From Streptomyces genisteinicus (GTDB taxonomy: Bacteria; Actinomycetota; Actinomycetes; Streptomycetales; Streptomycetaceae), in the NCBI RefSeq assembly GCF_014489615.1, contig NZ_CP060825.1, positions 5,502,001 to 5,566,000 of the forward strand: DNA of 64,000 nucleotides, written 5' to 3'. A program made the position numbers and the translations under genes. Under the pieces are notes generated by a model. It made no database searches. It worked only from the letters and a program-made list of their open reading frames with translations, and was not told the origin of the DNA. This document shows, in pieces, positions 11,319 through 19,156 of the stretch. The number at the start of each line of letters is the position of its first letter. Position 1 is the stretch's first letter.

Positions 11319-11415
11319 CCCGGGTTGCGTACCGTGCCGCTGGCGCATGCCCGGCGCACCGTCGCACACCGGGGCGGGTCCTGCCGGAGAGTGACCGGCG
11401 CCACGTTCCTCGCCG

Positions 11416-11421
11416 TACGAT
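11416..11421 (+). promoter_or_regulatory. Probable -10 element for the DUF4937 gene
   Basis: TACGAT ends 6 nt before the GTG at 11428. No Shine-Dalgarno sequence lies between, so transcription would start at the start codon. Confidence 0.5.
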
Positions 11422-11427
11422 GGCGCG

Positions 11428-12033
11428 GTGCTGGTCAAGTGGATTCGCTGCACCGTGGTCGACCGACGCGGTTTCGAGCGGGGGCAGCGGAAGTGGGCGG
11501 GGCTCCCGGGCGAGCCGGGCTTCCGGGGGCAGGGCGGCGGCTGGAGCCGGATACGGCCGAACGTCGCCCATGTCGTCGCGTTCTGGGAGAGCCGTCCCTT
11601 CTACGACTCGTTCATGGCGCGCTCCCACGACCGGCTCGCCGCCGGGCAGTCGGGCACCTACAAGGACATCCAGACCAAGCTGTTCGACTATCGCTTCGAC
11701 GTGAAGACCGGCTTCGAGCCGAGGTTCACCGACGCCGACGTGCTGCGCGTCGCGCACTGCCGGGTCCGCGACGAACGGGTGGAGCACTTCTCGCTGATGC
11801 AGGAGAAGGTGTGGAACCCGGCGATGGCGGGCTCCCCCGGCATGGTGCGCGGGGTGTTCGGCGAGGCTCCCGGCAACGAGTTCCTGATCATGTCGATGTG
11901 GGCCTCGGCCGCCGAGCACGGCAAGTACCGCACCGAGCGGATCGAGCGGCTCCTGCTGCGGGCGCAGACGGAAGCCGACGTCACCGCCCTGGCGGGTGAC
12001 GTCGTCGCACTCGAACCGTCGTGGACCGTCTGA
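11428..12033 (+). CDS. DUF4937 (YdbC-like) domain-containing protein
   Basis: 201 aa. The N-terminal half (MLVKWIRCTVVDRRGFERGQ, later AFWESRPFYDSFMARSHDRL) resembles YdbC/DUF4937 proteins with a dimeric alpha-beta barrel (antibiotic-monooxygenase-like) fold; the second half repeats the pattern (LRVAHCRVRD...MSMWASAAEHGKY), so two such domains are likely. No catalytic residue is recognisable. The start is a GTG with a -10-like hexamer directly upstream. The last codons (EPSWTV) read GAACCGTCGTGGACCG, the same sequence that is repeated in the minisatellite immediately downstream. Confidence 0.75.
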   Translation: MLVKWIRCTVVDRRGFERGQRKWAGLPGEPGFRGQGGGWSRIRPNVAHVVAFWESRPFYDSFMARSHDRLAAGQSGTYKDIQTKLFDYRFDVKTGFEPRFTDADVLRVAHCRVRDERVEHFSLMQEKVWNPAMAGSPGMVRGVFGEAPGNEFLIMSMWASAAEHGKYRTERIERLLLRAQTEADVTALAGDVVALEPSWTV

Positions 12034-12048
12034 CCCGCGCGGTGCCGT

Positions 12049-12164
12049 GGACCGGAACCGTCGTGGCCGCAGCGGTCGGGGTCGGAACGGTCGTGGACCG
12101 GAACCGACGAGGACCGGAACGGACGAGGACCGGAACCGTCGTGGACCTGAATCGACGCGGACCG
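12049..12164. repeat. 16-bp degenerate tandem repeat array
   Basis: Unit consensus GGACCGGAACCGWCGW. Tandem copies start at 12095, 12111, 12127 and 12143 with a partial one at 12159. Another copy at 12049 is followed by a 30-bp diverged stretch. The 16-bp period is not a multiple of three and no ORF uses it convincingly. A related copy ends the preceding gene. Confidence 0.75.
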
Positions 12165-12237
12165 TCCGGCCCGCGGGCCGTCCCGCCGCTCCGGCCCGGT
12201 GAGCGGGTGCGCCCGGCGTGATCCGGACACGAGGCCC

Positions 12238-12243
12238 TAAGGT
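12238..12243 (+). promoter_or_regulatory. Probable -10 element of the histidine phosphatase gene
   Basis: TAAGGT ends 6 nt before the ATG at 12250, consistent with a leaderless transcript. Confidence 0.45.
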
Positions 12244-12249
12244 CGGGGT

Positions 12250-12909
12250 ATGGCACGACCGCGACGCATCGTCCTTGTCCGGCACGGGGAATCGGTGGGC
12301 AACGCCGACGACACGGTCTACGAACGCGAACCGGACCACGCGCTCCGGCTGACCGAACGGGGACAGGCACAGGCCGAGGAGACCGGCGGACGCCTGCGCG
12401 CGCTCTTCGGCGACGAGCCGGTCAGTGTCTACATCTCCCCGTACCGCCGCACCCACCAGACGTTCCGCGCCTTCGCCCTCGACCCGGAGCAGGTGCGGGT
12501 CCGCGAGGAGCCCAGGCTGCGCGAACAGGACTGGGGCAACTGGCAGGACCGCGAGGACGTCCGGCTCCAGAAGGCGTACCGGGACGCCTACGGGCACTTC
12601 TTCTACCGCTTCGCGCAAGGCGAGTCGGGGGCCGACGTCTACGACCGGGTCGGGGCGTTCCTGGAGAGCCTGCACCGCTCCTTCGAGTCGCCCGACCACC
12701 CGCCGAACGTGCTGCTGGTCACCCACGGACTCACCATGCGGCTGTTCTGCATGCGCTGGTTCCACTGGTCGGTGGCCGAGTTCGAGTCCCTGTCCAATCC
12801 GGACAACGGCGAGACGCGGGTACTGGAGCTACAGAGCCACGGCCGCTACGCGCTGGACCGGCCGTTCGAGCGGTGGCGGACCCCGGAGCCGTACGGGGCC
12901 ACCGGTTAG
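12250..12909 (+). CDS. Histidine phosphatase superfamily protein (phosphoglycerate mutase-like)
   Basis: 219 aa cytoplasmic phosphatase/mutase fold. The catalytic RHG motif is at 11-13 (VLVRHGESVGN), with ISPYRRTHQTF supplying the second phosphate-binding arginine, REQDWGNWQ the acid region, and VLLVTHGLTMR the second catalytic histidine. The length and the LREQDWGNW signature fit the broad-specificity branch rather than glycolytic mutase. Substrate unknown. It lies 12 bp before the ADP-ribosylglycohydrolase gene on the same strand, so the two may be co-transcribed. Confidence 0.88.
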   Translation: MARPRRIVLVRHGESVGNADDTVYEREPDHALRLTERGQAQAEETGGRLRALFGDEPVSVYISPYRRTHQTFRAFALDPEQVRVREEPRLREQDWGNWQDREDVRLQKAYRDAYGHFFYRFAQGESGADVYDRVGAFLESLHRSFESPDHPPNVLLVTHGLTMRLFCMRWFHWSVAEFESLSNPDNGETRVLELQSHGRYALDRPFERWRTPEPYGATG

Positions 12910-12921
12910 AGTGGCGGGAAG

Positions 12922-13866
12922 ATGACCGCTGATTCCTCATCCGAGCGGCGCTTCGCACGCGCCCTGGACAGCCTGCGCGGACTGTCCGTGGGAGACGCAC
13001 TGGGCTCCCAGTTCTTCGTACCTTCGCACTACCCGCTGCTCAAACGGCGTGAACTGCCGCCGTCCCCGTGGCAGTGGACCGACGACACCGAGATGGCCTG
13101 TTCCGTCCTGGCGGTGCTCGCCCTGCACGGCCGGGTGGACCAGGACGCCCTCGCACGGTCGTTCGCCGAACACCACGACTTCGACCGCGGCTACGGCCCC
13201 GCGGTCAACCGGCTCCTGCGCCTGGTCCGGGAGGGGGACGACTGGCGCGTGCTCGCCGCCGAGCTCTTCAACGGACAGGGCTCCTGGGGCAACGGCTCCG
13301 CGATGCGGATCGCGCCGCTCGGTGCCTGGTACGCGGACGACCCTGAGCAGGCGACCCACCAGGCCGAGATCTCCTCGTACACCACCCACCAGCACCGTGA
13401 GGCGGTGGTGGGCGCGATGGCGGTCGCCGCAGCGGCGTCGCTCGCGGCGGCCCCCGGCGGACCGCCGGGACCCGAGGCGCTCCTCGACGGCGTGATCGCG
13501 CTCGTGCCCCGCAGCGCCGTCGGCGCCGGGCTGCGAAGGGCCCGGGACATGCTCGACTACGGGGACGCGGGCACGGTCGCCGCGGTGCTCGGCAACGGCC
13601 GGCGCACCAGCGCCCACGACACGGTGCCCTTCGCCCTGTGGTCGGCTGCCCGGTCCCTCGGCGACTTCGAGCGCGCCTTCTGGACCACCGCCCAGGCCGG
13701 GGGCGACGTGGACACCACGTGCGCCATCGCCTGCGGTGTGGTGGCCGCGGCCGGCGGAGGCCGGCCGCCCGCCGAGTGGCTGGAGCGCACCGAGGCGCTG
13801 CCGGACTGGCTCCCGGCCGGACCGGCTGACCGACCCCGGGCTCCAGGCCCGCACCCCGGAGCCTGA
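12922..13866 (+). CDS. ADP-ribosylglycohydrolase family protein
   Basis: 314 aa. Removes or processes ADP-ribose in this family. LRGLSVGDALGSQF at the start, the metal-binding WTDDTEMA, the NGSAMRIAPLG glycine loop, and GDVDTTCAIACG near the end are the conserved dinuclear-magnesium sites. Start is the ATG at 12922, 12 bp after the previous stop; a TAGAGT hexamer ends 9 nt upstream. The last residues, including the stop codon, lie in a 21-bp direct repeat, so the C-terminal tail after about residue 295 is probably not conserved. Confidence 0.9.
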   Translation: MTADSSSERRFARALDSLRGLSVGDALGSQFFVPSHYPLLKRRELPPSPWQWTDDTEMACSVLAVLALHGRVDQDALARSFAEHHDFDRGYGPAVNRLLRLVREGDDWRVLAAELFNGQGSWGNGSAMRIAPLGAWYADDPEQATHQAEISSYTTHQHREAVVGAMAVAAAASLAAAPGGPPGPEALLDGVIALVPRSAVGAGLRRARDMLDYGDAGTVAAVLGNGRRTSAHDTVPFALWSAARSLGDFERAFWTTAQAGGDVDTTCAIACGVVAAAGGGRPPAEWLERTEALPDWLPAGPADRPRAPGPHPGA

Positions 13867-13896
13867 ACCCCGAATCCCGGAGCCTGAACCCCGGAT
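13855..13896. repeat. Two tandem 21-bp repeats spanning a stop codon
   Basis: Two copies (13855-13875 and 13876-13896) sharing CCCGGAGCCTGAACCCCG and differing at one base near their ends. The TGA of the ADP-ribosylglycohydrolase gene lies in the first copy. Confidence 0.75.
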
Positions 13897-13946
13897 CCGG
13901 GCGGATCCGGGGGTGTGCCGCGCGGCCCGTCCCGGCACGGACCGCC

Positions 13947-13982
13947 CCCCGCGCGGCCCCTGCCGTGACGGGCCGCGCGGGG
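13947..13982. terminator. Bidirectional terminator
   Basis: Perfect 13-bp stem (CCCCGCGCGGCCC and complement) with a 10-nt loop between two convergent genes. Confidence 0.65.
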
Positions 13983-13997
13983 CCCGGAGCCGACGGC

Positions 13998-15554
<1,557 letters not shown>

Positions 15555-15577
15555 GTCGTTTCCCCCATAAGGCAGTT

Positions 15578-15597
15578 AGTGAACGCATCCGTTCACT
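15578..15597. promoter_or_regulatory. TetR-type operator O1
   Basis: AGTGAACGCATCCGTTCACT: perfect 8-bp arms around CATC. It lies 24 bp upstream of the MFS start codon. Confidence 0.85.
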
Positions 15598-15626
15598 CTC
15601 ACCGGTCACCGTAGAGAGTCCCCGTC

Positions 15627-15646
15627 AGTGAACGCAACCGTTCACT
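15627..15646. promoter_or_regulatory. TetR-type operator O2
   Basis: AGTGAACGCAACCGTTCACT, arms identical to O1 and extendable to 9 bp. It is centred 49 bp from O1 and lies 31 bp upstream of the regulator's start. Confidence 0.85.
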
Positions 15647-15676
15647 GAGTCCGCAGTCCCCGACGGAGAGATGGTC

Positions 15677-16303
15677 ATGGTCACTTCGCGCTGGGCTCCT
15701 GCCGGGCAACCACCATCGGCGCCGCTGCGCCGGCGGGGGCCCGTGCTGGAGCGTGCGATTCTGGAAGCCGCCCTGGAGCAGCTGAGCACCGTGGGGTGGA
15801 GCGGCCTCACCATGGAGGGGGTCGCCGCCGCGGCCCAGACCGGCAAGGCGGCCGTCTACCGCCGGTGGCCCTCGAAGGAGGACCTGGTCGTGGACGCGCT
15901 CCGGTGCGGCATTCCCGTGCTCGACGAGGCCGCCGACCATGGCGGCATCCGGGAGGACCTGTACCAGGTGTGCCGGGACGTGCGCGACGCGATGTTCTCC
16001 CGGTCGGGCCTCGCCCTGCGCGCCGTTCTTCACGAATGCGACGCGACGTCCGCCGAGCGGTTCCAGAGCCTCATCGTCAGCCGGGTGATCGATCCGTCCA
16101 CCCAGCTCTTCCGTCAGGTGGTGAAGCGAGGCGTGGCGCGAGGGGATGTCCGGGAGGATGCCGTGTGCGAGCTCGTCCTCGATGTCGTGCCGGGGCTGCT
16201 GATGTACCGCAGCAAGGTGTGCGGAAGCGAATGGCCGGACCGGGACATCGCCGAGATGGTCGACCGGGTGATGGTGCCCCTGCTGCGCACCGGCGACGGC
16301 TGA
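15677..16303 (+). CDS. TetR/AcrR-family transcriptional regulator
   Basis: 208 aa. N-terminal helix-turn-helix at about residues 25-65 (ILEAALEQLSTVGWSGLTME, GKAAVYRRWPSKEDLV), then a ligand-binding domain of the TetR_C type. GGAG sits 8 nt before the ATG at 15677; another ATG at 15671 is too close to that site. Divergent from the MFS exporter with two identical-arm palindromes between them, so it probably represses both genes. Ligand unknown. Confidence 0.9.
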   Translation: MVTSRWAPAGQPPSAPLRRRGPVLERAILEAALEQLSTVGWSGLTMEGVAAAAQTGKAAVYRRWPSKEDLVVDALRCGIPVLDEAADHGGIREDLYQVCRDVRDAMFSRSGLALRAVLHECDATSAERFQSLIVSRVIDPSTQLFRQVVKRGVARGDVREDAVCELVLDVVPGLLMYRSKVCGSEWPDRDIAEMVDRVMVPLLRTGDG

Positions 16304-16460
16304 GCAGGCCGCTCGCCCGCGCCCCGTGCGTGCCGCCCGGTGCGGGGGCCGCGCCGGCGTCCGCCCGGCGGGGCCGGAGCCCGCGTGGCACCCCTTGTCG
16401 AAGTCGTGACGGAATCCGGGTGTCGCCCGCGCTCCCCGGCGGCGTACCCTTGCTGGCGCC

Positions 16461-17162
16461 ATGCCGTACGAACCACCCACGCACACAGTCGAGCGATCGA
16501 TCCGGGCCACCACCGGAGCCAGGATCGTCGCAGGTGTCGACGAGGTGGGCCGGGGGGCCTGGGCCGGACCGGTGACCGTCTGCGCGGCGATCACCGGACT
16601 GCGCCGCCCGCCTCCAGGACTCACCGACTCCAAGCTGATCACGCCGAAGCGGCGTGCCGAACTCGCGGACACCCTGGAGTCCTGGGTCACCGCGTACGCC
16701 CTCGGGCACTCCTCTCCGGAGGAGATCGACGACCTCGGCATGACGGCCGCGCTGCGGCTCGCCGCCGTCCGCGCGCTGGACGGTCTGCCGGTCCGTCCCG
16801 ACGCGGTCATCCTCGACGGCAAGCACGACTACCTCGGCACGCCGTGGCAGGTGCGCACCGTCATCAAGGGGGACCGGTCCTGTGTGGCCGTGGCTGCCGC
16901 CTCGGTGATCGCCAAGGTGCGCAGGGACGCCATGATGGCCGAACTGCGGGGCGACTACTCCGTCTTCGGCTTCCACGAGAACGCGGGGTACCCCTCGCCC
17001 GTCCACAAGGCGGCGCTCGCGGAGCTGGGGCCCACGCCCCATCACCGGCTCAGCTGGGCGTATCTCGACGGTCTGCCCCGGTGGCGGCACCTGAAGAAGA
17101 TCCGGATCACTCCGGAGGCGGCTGCACTGGAAAGCGGGGGCCAGCTCGGCTTCGACTTCTGA
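16461..17162 (+). CDS. rnhB: Ribonuclease HII
   Basis: 233 aa endonuclease that cleaves RNA in RNA-DNA hybrids and single ribonucleotides misincorporated in DNA. GVDEVGRGAWAGPV carries the first Asp-Glu pair of the DEDD site; ILDGKHDYL and the VAVAAASVIAKVRRD segment supply the rest; HENAGYPSPVH is typical. ATG start without a clear Shine-Dalgarno; TACCCT lies about 10 nt upstream. It stands alone, followed by a proline-rich protein gene. Confidence 0.96.
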   Translation: MPYEPPTHTVERSIRATTGARIVAGVDEVGRGAWAGPVTVCAAITGLRRPPPGLTDSKLITPKRRAELADTLESWVTAYALGHSSPEEIDDLGMTAALRLAAVRALDGLPVRPDAVILDGKHDYLGTPWQVRTVIKGDRSCVAVAAASVIAKVRRDAMMAELRGDYSVFGFHENAGYPSPVHKAALAELGPTPHHRLSWAYLDGLPRWRHLKKIRITPEAAALESGGQLGFDF

Positions 17163-17245
17163 ACGGCACGCCGCCAGGCGGTTACTCGCACTGCTGTGCC
17201 CACCCGCCGGTGCCCCGTGCACCGGCATTTGATAGACATCCATCC

Positions 17246-17866
17246 ATGCCTCTCATCCCCGAGGAGCCTCAGATTCACGAGAGCGCCCAGGGTCCCCGCG
17301 TCACGCCGGCCGCAGGCCGCACCGCGCCGACCCCTCGTCCCGTACCCGGTCCGCGTTCCGCGGCCTCACCGCGTCCCGGACACCCGGGGCCCGGCCCGGC
17401 CCGGCCCGCACCGTCCGCGCAGCGTCCCGCGCCGGCCGCCCGCACGCCTCACCAGCCCGGCCCGGAGAGGACCTCCGCGCCGCAGATCCAGCTGATCCCC
17501 GCGCCGGAGGGCGGTGCGCTCGACGCCGCTGACGAGGCGGTCGACCTGCTGCTCGACTCCGGTCGTGTGCCCGGCGAGGTGCTGGTGCTCACCACCGGTG
17601 ACCAGCATCCGTGGGCCGCGCACGAACTCTCCTTCGGCGAGTCCGCGTACTGGGCCCAGCAGGAGGCCCGCGACGACGTGTTCTACGCCGACGGGGTGTC
17701 CGTACAGCACGCAGCCGCCCGCCCCGTGGTCGTCGTGGCGGTCAACGGCGGCAGCGACGAGGCTGCCGCCCAGGTGCTGCCCGCGGCACTGGCCAAGGCG
17801 GCCACGCTGCTGATCGTCTGCGGCGACCCGAAGCGGATCGACGCGGTCCTCGGCGCCGGGGTCTGA
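17246..17866 (+). CDS. Proline-rich actinobacterial protein of unknown function
   Basis: 206 aa. Residues 1-90 are Pro/Ala/Arg-rich and probably disordered; residues 90-206 look folded (LDAADEAVDLLLDSGRVPGE, TTGDQHPWAAHELSFGESAYW, VVVVAVNGGSDEAAAQVL, LLIVCGDPKRIDAVLGAGV). The alternation of LIVCGDP-type strands with small residues suggests a Rossmann-like half-domain. I recall similar stretches at the C-terminus of larger Streptomyces helicase-like ATPases, but cannot verify it. The frame is open upstream across rnhB, where it is a shadow; the ATG at 17246 is the first plausible start. Confidence 0.65.
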   Translation: MPLIPEEPQIHESAQGPRVTPAAGRTAPTPRPVPGPRSAASPRPGHPGPGPARPAPSAQRPAPAARTPHQPGPERTSAPQIQLIPAPEGGALDAADEAVDLLLDSGRVPGEVLVLTTGDQHPWAAHELSFGESAYWAQQEARDDVFYADGVSVQHAAARPVVVVAVNGGSDEAAAQVLPAALAKAATLLIVCGDPKRIDAVLGAGV

Positions 17867-18212
17867 GACCCCGGCACCCTGGGCAAGGGGCGGGGCGCCG
17901 ACGCGGCGGCTGAGAGGCCGCCGCGCCCCGACTTCCCGGACCCGAGCGCCTGGTTCCTGCCCCTCGTTCCGAGACCCGGCCGCGAGCGCCGAGGGCCTCT
18001 CCGTGCTGGTTCCGGCGTCCGCGGGCGGCTTCCCGCCGCGGGAGCCCGGCGGTCGTCACCGTGCCAGGCTCACGCCGGGCGGGAACGCGTCCGCCTGAAC
18101 GGAATGCCGCCGGGGGAGTGTGCCGCCCGCGAGGGCCGCGACACATGCGCCGTGCCCTGGCGTCCGGCCACAGGTGCACCCTCCGCCCGTGGCTCCTCGT
18201 TGCCCGCCCGCC
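17867..18212. other. Intergenic region without a recognisable gene
   Basis: Holds an interrupted GC hairpin at about 17892-17930 (GCGGCGGC and complement with GGGG/CCCC outside) that could end the upstream gene. The rest shows nothing conserved that I can name. Confidence 0.4.
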
Positions 18213-18842
18213 TCAGCGGGCCGCCGTGCGCCGCAGCGCGTCCGTCGCACCGCCGGCGGTGCGCAGCAGGGCCGGTGCGCTGTCGAAGGAGGCGTCGGAC
18301 AGACGCCCCGGCCGCGATGTCGAGCTGGGCTGCCGCCCGCCGCGGCCTTCGCCCAGCACCTGCCAGCCGCCTCGCGTCAGCGTGATGTAGGCACCGCAGC
18401 GCAGCCCGTGCAACGTGCAGGCGTCGCGCAGCCCCCACATCCAGGCGCCGTCCTCCTCGGTCCACCGCTCGTCGCCGTCCCGGCAGTAGAGGAGCACCGC
18501 GGTGCGCACCGGGGTGCGGCGCCGCAGGTCGTGCGGGATGACGCGGCGCAGGTGGGCCAGGAGCGCGTTGCGGAACTCCCAGCCGTCGGCCGGCGCCGGG
18601 CGGCGGGAGAACGACGCGCTGGCGGCCAGGCGCTCCTCGTGGTCGAGCACGGCCACGACGGCGGTCGCCGGCGCGGGGCTGTGCCGGGCGTGCAGGCCAC
18701 TGACCACCTCGCGCGGGTTGCGCAGCAGCGGGATCCCCGCCGCCGCCCACTCAGCGGGTTCCAGCATGCGGGCAAGGCGGCTGGCGGAGCCTGTCGACGA
18801 GGTGATCGAAGAGGCTGCGGACGAAGCGAATCCGAAGGTCAC
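18213..18842 (-). CDS. Hypothetical protein, Streptomyces type
   Basis: 209 aa. Starts at GTG 18842 with GGGAGGACC directly upstream, a strong ribosome site; the frame runs open further upstream but that part is a shadow of the helicase gene. The N-terminus is serine/alanine-rich (TFGFASSAASSITSSTGSAS), then LLRNPREVVSGLHARHSPAP, AVVAVLDHEERLAASASF and WMWGLRDACTLHGLRCGAYI. The middle, with VRTAVLLYCRDGDERW, resembles the RadC/JAB-like segments of small actinobacterial proteins, but I cannot assign a family. Downstream of the helicase on the same strand after a 314-bp gap with its own promoter space. Confidence 0.7.
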   Translation of the reverse strand: MTFGFASSAASSITSSTGSASRLARMLEPAEWAAAGIPLLRNPREVVSGLHARHSPAPATAVVAVLDHEERLAASASFSRRPAPADGWEFRNALLAHLRRVIPHDLRRRTPVRTAVLLYCRDGDERWTEEDGAWMWGLRDACTLHGLRCGAYITLTRGGWQVLGEGRGGRQPSSTSRPGRLSDASFDSAPALLRTAGGATDALRRTAAR

Positions 18843-19156
18843 GGTCCTCCCTTCGCATACGCGCCCACAGAGCGGGCAGGGGTGTCGGGTGAGGGCGCAC
18901 CGCAACAGGGCCCATCTGGACCGATCGGGCCCGAGCGGGGAGCAGTTCAATTCTTCCTGTCGCATTGCCCTGCGGCAACGAGCAATTTGGCGGGGCCGAC
19001 GGGAATCAGTTGATATGTGGCTCATATCCCTGCCCACTCGGCGCGCATCCACTCCCTCCTGTCGCACTCTGGCCGGAACGTGACGCCCCCTCCGGGACGG
19101 TGGGCGACCGTCCGGTCGCAGTGTGCTGACCAGCGGTACTGATGGATCGTCAGGTG
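18843..19156. other. Intergenic region between two minus-strand genes
   Basis: Contains a 6+6 bp inverted repeat at 19012-19028 (GATATG-TGGCT-CATATC) and a locally A+T-richer stretch near 18975-19030, suggesting the promoter region for the downstream hypothetical gene. No gene recognised. Confidence 0.4.

Noticed and set aside
11146..12765. Extension of the DUF1152 frame to an 859-residue protein
   Set aside because: The added part is antisense to two real genes and has Arg/Pro-rich composition; the DUF1152 start at 11145 fits the family.
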